DNA from: Avimonoglobus sp965151315
Lineage (GTDB): Bacteria; Bacillota; Clostridia; UBA1381
Direction: 5' to 3'
Length of the DNA stretch: 6,483 bases
NCBI GenBank assembly: GCA_965151315.1
Contig: CBCTZG010000111.1
Coordinates: 1 to 6,483 of the forward strand
Part shown: positions 1-6,242 of the stretch, one piece after another
How positions within the stretch are numbered: the stretch's first letter is position 1
How the letters are laid out: every line of letters begins with the position of its first letter
Translations under genes and position numbers: made by a program
The notes under the pieces: generated by a model
What the model was told of the DNA's origin: nothing
The model's database searches: none
Seen by the model: the letters and a program-made list of their open reading frames with translations, nothing else

Positions 1-19
1 ATTCATTTAATTTTTTCAT
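1..19 (-). CDS. Start of an unidentified gene, cut by the left edge
   Basis: Six codons are visible on the minus strand, reading M-K-K-L-N-E, before the window ends. The start is supported by a GGAGG Shine-Dalgarno sequence (complement of 27-31) placed 7 nt before the ATG. It begins only 24 bp after the stop of the manganese pump gene and on the same strand, with no terminator between them, so it is most likely the fourth gene of the ABC-transporter operon. Nothing can be said about its function from six residues. Confidence 0.6.
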
Positions 20-43
20 TTCAATTCCTCCAATTCTTTTCTG

Positions 44-592
44 TCAGCCCATAATAAAAATCCGTACCCCGATTAAAATTAAAATCACACCGCCTAATAT
101 TCCGGCCCGGTTTCCTAACCGATTTCCGAAAAAGTGTCCAATCCATACGCCGACAAATGCAATTAAGAATGTTGTGGTTCCTATCAGTGTTGCCGAGGGG
201 ATAATTTTTACATTTAAGGCTGACAGCGTTATGCCGACAGCAAAAGCGTCAATACTTGTAGCAATCGCAGCCGGAACCATAACAGTAAAACCCAATGCTC
301 CGTTTGTTTCTTTACATTCACCTTTTAGATTTTCTCGAATCATGTTGATACCGATTATGCACAGAAGAAACAGTGCAACATATTTGGAAACCGCTTCAAT
401 GTACTGGCGAATTGTTCCACCGCAGATATATCCCAGCGTAGGCATAAGCGCCTGGAATCCACCAAAATATAGCCCTGCGACAAGCCCTGTTTTTACTGGG
501 TGCATTTTGGTATTCAAACCTTTGCATACTGAAACCGAGGAAGCGTCCATTGATAGACCGACAGCAACCAGTAATAGGTCAAGTAGCCCCAT
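44..592 (-). CDS. mntP: MntP-family manganese efflux pump
   Basis: A 182-aa, very hydrophobic protein with about six membrane segments, matching the usual length of MntP (DUF204), which expels Mn(II) across the cytoplasmic membrane. The family's duplicated acidic motif is present: S-M-D-A at residues 14-17 in the first helix and S-I-D-A-F-A-V-G at 113-120 in the fourth, giving D16 and D115 as the likely metal-binding aspartates. In the first copy the usual F-A after D-A is replaced by S-S (residues 18-19). The start at 592 is preferred over an in-frame GTG at 601, because that GTG overlaps the Shine-Dalgarno AAAGGAGG (complement of 601-608), whereas the ATG at 592 lies 8 nt after it. It follows the 577-aa ABC gene by 28 bp and is probably cotranscribed. 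Many Mn exporters are controlled by the yybP-ykoY riboswitch or MntR; no such element is seen directly upstream. Family call is strong; Mn as the substrate is inferred from the family. Confidence 0.9.
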   Translation of the reverse strand: MGLLDLLLVAVGLSMDASSVSVCKGLNTKMHPVKTGLVAGLYFGGFQALMPTLGYICGGTIRQYIEAVSKYVALFLLCIIGINMIRENLKGECKETNGALGFTVMVPAAIATSIDAFAVGITLSALNVKIIPSATLIGTTTFLIAFVGVWIGHFFGNRLGNRAGILGGVILILIGVRIFIMG

Positions 593-600
593 CGGTATCA

Positions 601-608
601 CCTCCTTT
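601..608 (-). promoter_or_regulatory. Ribosome binding site deciding the mntP start
   Basis: Read on the minus strand this is AAAGGAGG, a near-perfect anti-16S match ending 8 nt before the ATG at 592. The longer reading frame beginning with GTG at 601 would start inside this site, so it is rejected. Confidence 0.8.
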
Positions 609-620
609 ACCGGCTCCTGT

Positions 621-2354
621 TTATGCCCCCTTTACAATCCATTCTCTTGCTTTCTGCTGTTCCTGCACCATTTCGTAGTAATGGCCTTTCTTTCTTAACA
701 GTTCTTCATGCGTTCCCGTTTCTTCAATCCGTCCCTGATTCAGCACAATAATCTGATCTGCGTTCTGAATAGTGTTCAGACGGTGGGCAATCACGAAAAC
801 GGTTTTCCCTTTCATCAGGCGGTCTAACGCCTGATTGATCTTTGCTTCATTGTCAGCGTCCAGAGAAGCCGTTGATTCATCCAGAAGCAGGATAGGCGCG
901 TCCTTTAAGATTGCCCTTGCAATAGCAATCCGCTGTTTTTCACCGCCAGACAGGGTGTTGCCGCCCTCGGCAAGATGGGTCTGATAGCCATTAGGCAGTC
1001 TTTCGATAAATTCATGACAATGGGCCGCCTTTGCCGCCGCAATCACTTCCTGTTCGGTAGCATCTTCACGGCCAGCTTTGATATTGTTGTAAATCGTATC
1101 GGACAGCAAAGTATTTTCCTGGAATACCTCACTGATATAGTGCAAAAGTCCGTCAGGATTTAGCTCCCGTATGTCCTGCCCACCAATGCGGACGCAGCCT
1201 TTTGTCACATCCCAAAACCGGGCGATCAGATTAGCAACCGTAGATTTGCCGGAGCCGGACGGCCCGATCAGCGCCGTAGTGCTTCCCTCCGGGGCATGAA
1301 AACTGATATTGTGTAAAACATCGGCCTGATGGTTATAGGAGAAGTCCACGTTTTCAAAGGTAATATCAAAGTGCGAGAGCTTTACCTTTTCTTCTTTGTA
1401 GGATAGCGGCTTTGTGTCAAATGCCTGTTCCAGATTAGAAGTGGCAAGTTTCAGTTCTTTCAGCAGGTTATACGAATGTTCAAACGCAATCAGCAGCGCA
1501 GAAAGCGCAAGGCTCATAAGCATAAACGCCACAAGCAGTTCAGAAGCAATCGTACCGCCAAGGAACAGATAGCTTCCAACCAGCAGGACAAACGGCAAAA
1601 GGAAATTTGCAATGATAGAATACATACTTGTGGGGGCGGCGGTTTTTACTTCCGCCTGTACGCTGGTTTTCCGTATGTCCTCCAACGTATCAGACATTCT
1701 TGTGAAGTGCGTACTTGTCATATTTGCAGACTTGAACACTTTCATGCCCTTGATGTATTCCAGAACAATAGAGATCATTTTAGAAGTCAGATCACGCTTG
1801 ATCGTTCCGTACTTCTCTACAAGCCGGTTGCCCCAATTCAAAACCGGCAGCGCGATCAGAATTACCACGCACTCGGCCAACGCCAGTTTCCAGTTGATAA
1901 AAAAGGTTCCAACCAAGATCAGGCAGCCCATGACCAATGTTTTGACGATAGAGGGCAGCGTATGGGTCAATACAAGTTCAAAATTGCTTAAATCCTTTGT
2001 CAGTGTACTAAGCAGATACCCGCTGCTGTTTTGATTAAAATAGCCAAGGCTTAGAGAACGGTAATGGTTTGCCAAATCCAAGCGTAGGCCGCTGCACATT
2101 TCGGCCCCTCTGGAAAAGCAGAGAAAATAGCCGCTGCGGTAAATAATCAGCCGGAGAATTACACTGATAAGGCATACAATGGTATAGTTTCGTACAAGCC
2201 CACCTGTCAGAGAACCGTTCAGGAGATGAATTACGGTAAAATACAGCATAAGGTACATGACAAGGCTTCCGATGGCGTCCAGTGACATAAGGAAAATAGG
2301 AAATATCAACTGCTTTCGTTTGTCACCAATCAATTTCTGAATACTGCGTAACAT
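621..2354 (-). CDS. ABC half-transporter, fused permease and ATPase (second of pair)
   Basis: A 577-aa exporter-fold half-transporter. The N-terminal half (about residues 15-300) has six predicted membrane segments near 17-39, 56-72, 135-153, 157-175, 244-266 and 272-292. The ATPase domain is complete: Walker A GPSGSGKST at 364-372, Q-loop Q412, signature LSGGEKQR at 468-475, Walker B ILLLDE at 488-493 with catalytic E493, D-loop SLD at 497-499, and switch histidine H524. It starts 7 bp after the partner gene, and its Shine-Dalgarno GGGGAGGAG overlaps the partner's last codons, which suggests translational coupling and a heterodimer of the two products in the cytoplasmic membrane. The divergent AraC regulator and the paired design recall the YbtP/YbtQ and IrtA/IrtB siderophore importers, which also have an exporter fold; this is an inference from context. 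A drug or peptide exporter is the main alternative. The ABC family call is certain; substrate and direction are not. Confidence 0.93.
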   Translation of the reverse strand: MLRSIQKLIGDKRKQLIFPIFLMSLDAIGSLVMYLMLYFTVIHLLNGSLTGGLVRNYTIVCLISVILRLIIYRSGYFLCFSRGAEMCSGLRLDLANHYRSLSLGYFNQNSSGYLLSTLTKDLSNFELVLTHTLPSIVKTLVMGCLILVGTFFINWKLALAECVVILIALPVLNWGNRLVEKYGTIKRDLTSKMISIVLEYIKGMKVFKSANMTSTHFTRMSDTLEDIRKTSVQAEVKTAAPTSMYSIIANFLLPFVLLVGSYLFLGGTIASELLVAFMLMSLALSALLIAFEHSYNLLKELKLATSNLEQAFDTKPLSYKEEKVKLSHFDITFENVDFSYNHQADVLHNISFHAPEGSTTALIGPSGSGKSTVANLIARFWDVTKGCVRIGGQDIRELNPDGLLHYISEVFQENTLLSDTIYNNIKAGREDATEQEVIAAAKAAHCHEFIERLPNGYQTHLAEGGNTLSGGEKQRIAIARAILKDAPILLLDESTASLDADNEAKINQALDRLMKGKTVFVIAHRLNTIQNADQIIVLNQGRIEETGTHEELLRKKGHYYEMVQEQQKAREWIVKGA

Positions 2355-2361
2355 AATCTTT

Positions 2362-4107
2362 TCACTCCTCCCCGATAGTTTCTCTTGTATAGGTGTCCCA
2401 CATATGGCTGTATGTACTTCCGCTGGCGATCAGTTCATCATGCGTTCCCTGTTCGACAACTTTTCCATCCTGAAAGACAAAAATTTTATCCGCATTGCGG
2501 ATGGTATGAAGCCTGTGGGCAATCATAATCGTGGTCTTTCCTCGCAGGAGGTTTTGGAGTGCAAGCTGTATTTTGTGTTCGTTCTCAATGTCTGAATAGG
2601 AAGTTGCCTCGTCGAAAACAACGATAGGCGCGTCTTTCAAAATGGCCCGCGCAATCGAAATCCGCTGCTGCTGGCCGCCGGATAATTTCACTCCCTCGTC
2701 GCCTATTCTCGTTGCGTATCCTTTCGGCAGGCTCATAATGAAATCGTCAATCTGCGCCGCCTTTGCCGCCTGGCGTACCTGTTCCTCGGTAGCATCTGTT
2801 CCCATACGGATATTTTCAAGAAGCGTGTCCTCCAAAAGAAATACATCCTGGAATACAAACGCGGTTAAGTCAGAAAGATTTTCGGTTTGAAGTTCTGTAA
2901 CCGGGACGCCGCCAATCTTGATTGTCCCGCTGCTCACGTCCCAATAGCGGCCAAGGAGCTGTACCGCCGTCGTCTTGCCAGCACCGGACGGGCCGACAAA
3001 AGCATTTAAGCTGCCCGGTTCCAAATGAATATCAACGTCGGACAACGCATCCTTTCCGCCTTGTGTGTAGTTAAAGGTCACATTGTCAAAGTCAATACCA
3101 TAACAGCCGGTTTTGGAAAGGGTTTGCTGTCCGCTTTTCATGGTTTCCATATCCATGATCTTCTTCACATTATCAAGGCCGCTGCCCAGCTCCATAGACT
3201 GCATAGCAATCGTCACCATGTTCAGGAAAGACGTGAAAAAGCACATAGTCAGCAGAATAAAGAGAAGATACGATGCCGCAGACAGCGAATCACGCAGATA
3301 CAGCCAACCGCCCACCGGCAGCGTGAACAGAATGGCAGAATCCAAAACCACAAGAGCGATAGACAGCGGATTGCAGGACGATTCACACATCTTAATCCAA
3401 CAGTCTGTATATATCTTCAAGGAATTTCGGTACTGCTCAAATTTTTCGGCTGTAAGGTGATACATTTTGATAACCGGCATAGCGGTGATAAATTCATTTG
3501 CGGAAGCGTTCAGCTTTTCCGTATCGCCTGCAAACTCGTCCGTCAAATCCGGGTAGCGCCCCATGAGGGCCATCGGAATTGCAATCCCCAAGATCATAGG
3601 AACCAGCATGATAAGCGCCATAATCCAGTTCAGCCGCAGCATGAAAATGAACATCATCAGAGGAACGACGATTGCCTGGGCCAGTTCCAAAGTGCTGTGG
3701 GCCAGAAAGGTTTCAATCCTGTCCACATCATCAAACAAGGTTGTTTTGATCTGTCCGGGCGCGTGTTCCTGAAAGAATCCAAGGTTGAATTTGGACATAT
3801 GCTCCAATACTCTGACCTTGATTCTGTGCATGGTGTTGAAAGCCGCCGTATGAGAGCAGATACCGGCAAAGGATGTCAGGATTGCCTGTAAGACTGCTGC
3901 GGCAATGCCGATTCCGGCCCAACCAAGCATTGCGGGAAGCGTCACCTCCTGCTTGATTATCAGAAGCAGGATTTGGTAGACTACCAAATACGGGACGAAA
4001 GACAGGGCCGACGAAAAGACCGCCAGCAGCATCCCAAGGCTTAACTTGCCGCGCTCCTCTTTCGCAAGAGTAAAAACGTATGATAATCCGGTTCGTTTTT
4101 GTTCCAT
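2362..4107 (-). CDS. ABC half-transporter, fused permease and ATPase (first of pair)
   Basis: A 581-aa exporter-fold half-transporter and the first gene of the operon. Membrane segments are predicted near residues 24-51, 58-82, 137-156, 159-181, 248-270 and 278-302. The ATPase has Walker A GPSGAGKTT at 372-380, Q-loop Q420, signature LSGGQQQR at 475-482, Walker B IVVFDE at 495-500 with E500, and switch histidine H531. The D-loop reads Y-S-D (504-506) in place of the common A-L-D, followed by I-E-N-E; a similar departure is, from memory, found in siderophore-type members such as IrtA, but this was not checked. The ATG at 4107 is preceded by AAAGGGG about 11 nt upstream. Neighbours are the 577-aa partner 7 bp downstream and a divergent AraC regulator. 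Likely partner in a heterodimeric transporter; iron-chelate import is the favoured guess, export the alternative. Confidence 0.93.
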   Translation of the reverse strand: MEQKRTGLSYVFTLAKEERGKLSLGMLLAVFSSALSFVPYLVVYQILLLIIKQEVTLPAMLGWAGIGIAAAVLQAILTSFAGICSHTAAFNTMHRIKVRVLEHMSKFNLGFFQEHAPGQIKTTLFDDVDRIETFLAHSTLELAQAIVVPLMMFIFMLRLNWIMALIMLVPMILGIAIPMALMGRYPDLTDEFAGDTEKLNASANEFITAMPVIKMYHLTAEKFEQYRNSLKIYTDCWIKMCESSCNPLSIALVVLDSAILFTLPVGGWLYLRDSLSAASYLLFILLTMCFFTSFLNMVTIAMQSMELGSGLDNVKKIMDMETMKSGQQTLSKTGCYGIDFDNVTFNYTQGGKDALSDVDIHLEPGSLNAFVGPSGAGKTTAVQLLGRYWDVSSGTIKIGGVPVTELQTENLSDLTAFVFQDVFLLEDTLLENIRMGTDATEEQVRQAAKAAQIDDFIMSLPKGYATRIGDEGVKLSGGQQQRISIARAILKDAPIVVFDEATSYSDIENEHKIQLALQNLLRGKTTIMIAHRLHTIRNADKIFVFQDGKVVEQGTHDELIASGSTYSHMWDTYTRETIGEE

Positions 4108-4133
4108 CGAAACGATACCCCTTTCTTTGAAAT

Positions 4134-4162
4134 GTGCCAGTTAGATTTTGCTAACCTGACAC
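4134..4162 (-). promoter_or_regulatory. Interrupted palindrome, candidate operator of the ABC operon
   Basis: Read on the minus strand the arms are GTGTCAGGTTAG and CTAACTGGCAC, separated by six bases (CAAAAT). They pair with one bulged G and one mismatch. The site lies just downstream of the candidate -10 box at 4168-4173, so it would cover the transcription start and early leader, where a repressor would block transcription. The TTAG/CTAA core resembles half-sites of metal-dependent DtxR/MntR-type repressors, although the centre is longer than the DtxR consensus. It could instead form an RNA hairpin in the leader. Confidence 0.5.
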
Positions 4163-4167
4163 AATCT

Positions 4168-4196
4168 ACTTTACCCGCACGAAGTGGAAATTTCAA
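4168..4196 (-). promoter_or_regulatory. Candidate promoter of the ABC-mntP operon
   Basis: On the minus strand a -35 box TTGAAA (complement of 4191-4196) and a -10 box TAAAGT (complement of 4168-4173) are separated by 17 bp. Each matches the sigma-70/sigma-A consensus at about four positions of six. Transcription would begin near 4161, about 55 nt before the ATG at 4107. The moderate match fits a promoter that depends on an activator such as the divergent AraC protein. Confidence 0.45.
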
Positions 4197-4226
4197 TAGC
4201 CGCCCCGCTTTACTGTTTGCATTTTG

Positions 4227-4271
4227 AAAAACGCTGAAAGTGCTGATATTTCTTGGGTTTTCAGCGTTTTT
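4227..4271. terminator. 13-bp perfect inverted repeat, possible bidirectional terminator
   Basis: Arms AAAAACGCTGAAA (4227-4239) and TTTCAGCGTTTTT (4259-4271) are exact complements around a 19-nt loop. Each strand ends the stem in five Ts, the form of a bidirectional Rho-independent terminator. However, it sits between two divergent promoters, where no gene needs termination, and the loop is long. It may insulate the two units, serve as a regulator-binding palindrome, or be a scar of an inserted element. Confidence 0.5.
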
Positions 4272-4293
4272 GTTTCATATATTTTATAAAATC

Positions 4294-4319
4294 GTGACCG
4301 ATAAATATTGGATTGTCAC
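4294..4319. promoter_or_regulatory. Nested dyad upstream of the AraC gene
   Basis: GTGAC (4294-4298) and GTCAC (4315-4319) form an outer inverted repeat. Inside, 4298-4311 is a 14-bp near-palindrome of the form CC-x-ATAAATAT-x-GG with 10 of 14 positions symmetric. It lies 30-60 bp upstream of the regulator's -10 box, a plausible place for a regulator site. The match is weak enough that chance is possible in this AT-rich stretch. Confidence 0.25.
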
Positions 4320-4325
4320 CTTTTT

Positions 4326-4360
4326 TTGAAGTAGCGCGCAGAAAGCCGGTATGATATACT
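4326..4360 (+). promoter_or_regulatory. Candidate promoter of the AraC regulator gene
   Basis: TGATATACT at 4352-4360 is an extended -10 box (TG, one base, then TATACT, five of six matches to consensus). A TTGAAG at 4326-4331 lies 18 bp before the overlapping alternative -10 TATGAT (4350-4355). Transcription would start at about 4362-4367, leaving a short leader containing the AAAGGAGG ribosome binding site at 4372-4379. Confidence 0.5.
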
Positions 4361-4389
4361 ATCAAGTAGAGAAAGGAGGCGGCGGTACA

Positions 4390-5364
4390 ATGGTTCCATC
4401 TGTAATTGACTATTTGTTACAGCTCCCCGAAGCCATGCACTTTGCAAGGGTGCAGGAGCTTTGCGGCGACGGTGTTTTTTTCTACCGTATGCTTTCCGAA
4501 TACGGAAACGGCACGTTCCAACTGATCGAGTTTGAGGACGATCTTCTTTTGATTTTGATTGGTGACTATACGCCCAAGGACACCTTTGAAAAGATCACTG
4601 AAATTTCAGAGGACTATATGGAGATCAGCCAGTTTGAAACGGACAGCAGTTCTTTCAAGATTGGTGGACGGAAAAAGAATCAGGTGGATAAGGGGATTTA
4701 TTGCTATCTAAACACACAGAAGAAAACTTACACCTATTGCGAGGGCGGGAAGCCTGTTCGTTTTACGAAAGTGATTCTATCGCCCAAATACTTCAATACT
4801 TATTTTCGGCTGCATGACAGGAACAACGCCGAACTTCTCAACTCTGCAAGGGATTACATTCTCAAAAACCCCAGTCTGCCGGAACTCAACTTTGTGTTCC
4901 AGCAGATACGGGATTGTCAGGCAGAGGGGCATACGCTGAAAATCTATCTGGAAAGCAAGGTAATGGAGCTTCTTTCTCTTGTTGTGAAAGGCATGGAGCA
5001 GGAACAAAAGCATATTTCTGTAAAGCTGGATTATAAGGACATCCGCAATTTAAGAAAAACGGTAACGGTGATGAAAAATGATCTGGCCGCATACCCGACA
5101 GGGGAAGAACTTGCCCAGATAGCGGGTATGAGTACAGCCCGGTATCAACTGGCATTTCGGAAGTATTATGGGACAACGCCGTATGAATATCTCAAGGAAT
5201 TGCGGTTAAACCAGGCGCTGATTTTGCTAAAAAATTCTGATTATGGAATTGCTACGATTGCGGCTAAAGTCGGGTATCACAATTCCGGCCACTTTGCAAA
5301 ATTGTTCAAGAAAGTCTATGGCCTCGGCGCCAGGGAATACAGGAATCTTCATGGAATTAAGTAA
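4390..5364 (+). CDS. AraC-family transcriptional regulator, PchR/YbtA-like
   Basis: A 324-aa DNA-binding regulator. The C-terminal AraC domain (about residues 220-322) has two helix-turn-helix motifs, near 238-260 (E-E-L-A-Q-I-A-G-M-S) and 286-310 (I-A-T-I-A-A-K-V-G-Y), followed by the typical F-K-K-x-Y-G and Y-R-N. The N-terminal part (1-210) should sense a ligand; its F-K-I-G-G-R-K segment at 89-95 and C-Y-L-N near 105 look like the PchR type that responds to iron-siderophore complexes, recalled and not searched. The ATG at 4390 is chosen because AAAGGAGG ends 10 nt before it; a longer in-frame ATG at 4351 falls inside the -10 box. It is divergent from the ABC operon across about 280 bp and most likely activates it in response to the transported substrate. 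A terminator follows directly. Family call certain; ligand inferred. Confidence 0.92.
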   Translation: MVPSVIDYLLQLPEAMHFARVQELCGDGVFFYRMLSEYGNGTFQLIEFEDDLLLILIGDYTPKDTFEKITEISEDYMEISQFETDSSSFKIGGRKKNQVDKGIYCYLNTQKKTYTYCEGGKPVRFTKVILSPKYFNTYFRLHDRNNAELLNSARDYILKNPSLPELNFVFQQIRDCQAEGHTLKIYLESKVMELLSLVVKGMEQEQKHISVKLDYKDIRNLRKTVTVMKNDLAAYPTGEELAQIAGMSTARYQLAFRKYYGTTPYEYLKELRLNQALILLKNSDYGIATIAAKVGYHNSGHFAKLFKKVYGLGAREYRNLHGIK

Positions 5365-5372
5365 AGATCATC

Positions 5373-5398
5373 AGGCCCCGGCCACGCTGCCGGGGCTT
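5373..5398 (+). terminator. Rho-independent terminator of the AraC gene
   Basis: A 10-bp stem, including CCCCGGC paired with GCCGGGG and one G-T wobble, encloses a 6-nt loop. It begins 9 bp after the TAA stop. The T tract after it is short and broken (CTTTGCT), so termination may be incomplete. Confidence 0.65.
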
Positions 5399-5423
5399 TG
5401 CTATGTCCAAACAGCCCGCCAAC

Positions 5424-5536
5424 CTACGCATTTAGAGTCTGAAAACGACTGAAATTTCAAGGCTTTTCCGGCGTGGTTGCTGGGGCGGCGGTATTCTTTA
5501 TCCCGTTGCCGCCGTATTGGGGTTCTAAATGCATAG
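5424..5536. repeat. 113-bp stretch bounded by imperfect inverted repeats
   Basis: CTACGCATTTAGA at 5424-5436 and the complement of CTATGCATTTAGA at 5524-5536 match at 12 of 13 positions in opposite orientation. Between them lie a perfect 10-bp palindrome TGAAATTTCA (5450-5459) and a GC-rich hairpin with CGGCGG (5486-5491) facing CCGCCG (5509-5514). No reading frame with a ribosome binding site fits here. It might be a small non-autonomous inserted element or a structured RNA or DNA site. This is the only substantial content of the noncoding interval between the two terminators. Confidence 0.35.
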
Positions 5537-5552
5537 AAACAAGCCATAATAA

Positions 5553-5596
5553 AGACGCCGGATGCAACGGCCAGCGGGCCGCCGTGTCCGGCGTCT
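5553..5596 (-). terminator. Rho-independent terminator of the 168-aa gene
   Basis: Arms AGACGCCGGA (5553-5562) and TCCGGCGTCT (5587-5596) are perfect complements. The 24-nt interior can pair further (ACGGC at 5567-5571 with GCCGT at 5581-5585), making a long, stable hairpin. On the minus strand it begins 2 nt after the TAG stop and ends in TCTTTATTAT, so it terminates the 5599-6105 gene. Confidence 0.75.
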
Positions 5597-5598
5597 GT

Positions 5599-6105
5599 CT
5601 ATTCTTCATTTATGGGCTTTGCACTTTCCGCCATTTTTATGATTTCTTCATCCGCAAACGCATAGGGGCTATATTCCAGGATATAGCTCACCTCCGGCGA
5701 ATATGTCCAGCACAGGTAGGATAGTTCCCCTCTTTCATAAAGGGCAGCGTCCCAATCCTGAATTTTCATTTTCTGGCAGGAATCGGCCCGGTCAGGATTA
5801 ACGATTAGTTTGATTGCCTCTGTGTTTAGTCCCGTTATTTCCGCAGGATCGGCTTCATAATAGGTGGTTTTGAGTATGTAATAGTTGATCTCATTGCCCT
5901 CCTCGTCTCCATATTTGAGGGTGGCAACTAATTCCGTCATGGATTGCTTCTTGTACTCATCTCCTAAAGCGTTTTCAATCCGTCCCAACATTTCCTCCGG
6001 GTTCTCTGCTGGATTTGGTGATTTGCCTCTTATCACGATAAATACAAAGACCAGAATACAGACCACGACAGCACCGGCTAATCCGATTATTTTCTTTTTG
6101 TTCAT
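5599..6105 (-). CDS. Hypothetical membrane-anchored protein, 168 aa
   Basis: Function and family not recognised. The N-terminus M-N-K-K-K is followed by a hydrophobic segment at about residues 6-25 and then R-G-K-S, the form of a signal anchor or an uncleaved signal peptide. C16 lies in this segment, but the context V-V-V-C is a poor lipobox, so a lipoprotein is unlikely. The remaining 140 residues should lie outside the cell. They are acidic and tyrosine-rich (Y75-Y76, Y82-Y83, Y123, Y130, Y135, Y141, Y145, Y148), with two cysteines, C110 and C132, that could form a disulphide. The ATG at 6105 has GGGAGG 6 nt upstream, and a strong terminator follows the stop, so this is a single-gene unit. 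It is divergent from a small XRE regulator, which may control it. The good ribosome binding site and terminator make it a real gene. Confidence 0.75.
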   Translation of the reverse strand: MNKKKIIGLAGAVVVCILVFVFIVIRGKSPNPAENPEEMLGRIENALGDEYKKQSMTELVATLKYGDEEGNEINYYILKTTYYEADPAEITGLNTEAIKLIVNPDRADSCQKMKIQDWDAALYERGELSYLCWTYSPEVSYILEYSPYAFADEEIIKMAESAKPINEE

Positions 6106-6125
6106 ACCACGCCTCCCTGTTTTGT

Positions 6126-6138
6126 GTGTTCAGAACAC
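6126..6138. promoter_or_regulatory. Perfect 13-bp palindrome upstream of the 168-aa gene
   Basis: GTGTTC and GAACAC are separated by a single A. The site lies 21 bp upstream of the ATG at 6105 and just before its ribosome binding site, within the expected leader. This is a plausible position for a repressor site, perhaps for the divergent XRE protein, although it does not resemble the direct repeats before that gene. Confidence 0.4.
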
Positions 6139-6191
6139 CAACTCGTTTATGATGGATGATGTGCCCCTTGCCGCTCCCATGACGCACAAGT

Positions 6192-6221
6192 TTTATAATC
6201 ACCATCTTCCTGACAACACAA
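6192..6221 (-). promoter_or_regulatory. Candidate promoter of the 168-aa gene
   Basis: On the minus strand a -10 box TATAAA (complement of 6192-6197) lies 18 bp after TTGTGT (complement of 6216-6221). A better -35 match, TTGTCA (complement of 6211-6216), is only 13 bp away, which is too close. The leader to the ATG at 6105 would be about 80 nt and would contain the palindrome at 6126-6138. The same bases read TATAAT on the plus strand (6194-6199), so the direction is uncertain. Confidence 0.35.
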
Positions 6222-6242
6222 ATATTCTACTACAAAACATTC

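Noticed and set aside
174..698. A 174-codon plus-strand open frame
   Set aside because: It runs antisense across mntP and the end of the ABC gene. The minus-strand frame encodes a recognisable MntP with a strong ribosome binding site.
1476..2034. Two overlapping plus-strand open frames
   Set aside because: They are antisense to the 577-aa ABC gene, with low-complexity basic translations and no start signals.
3025..3891. A 288-codon plus-strand open frame
   Set aside because: It lies fully antisense to the 581-aa ABC gene, is rich in H, Q and R as expected of an antisense shadow, and has no suitable ribosome binding site.
4281..4292. 12-bp palindrome ATTTTATAAAAT
   Set aside because: It consists only of A and T in an AT-rich promoter region; such palindromes arise easily and nothing else marks it as a site.
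4187..5460. The 10-mer GAAATTTCAA occurs at 4187-4196 and 5451-5460, flanking the AraC gene
   Set aside because: A shared 10-mer is expected several times by chance in a window of this size, and the flanking bases do not match.
5473..5724. An 83-codon plus-strand open frame in the noncoding interval
   Set aside because: No ribosome binding site; it runs through a strong terminator hairpin and into the antisense of the 168-aa gene.
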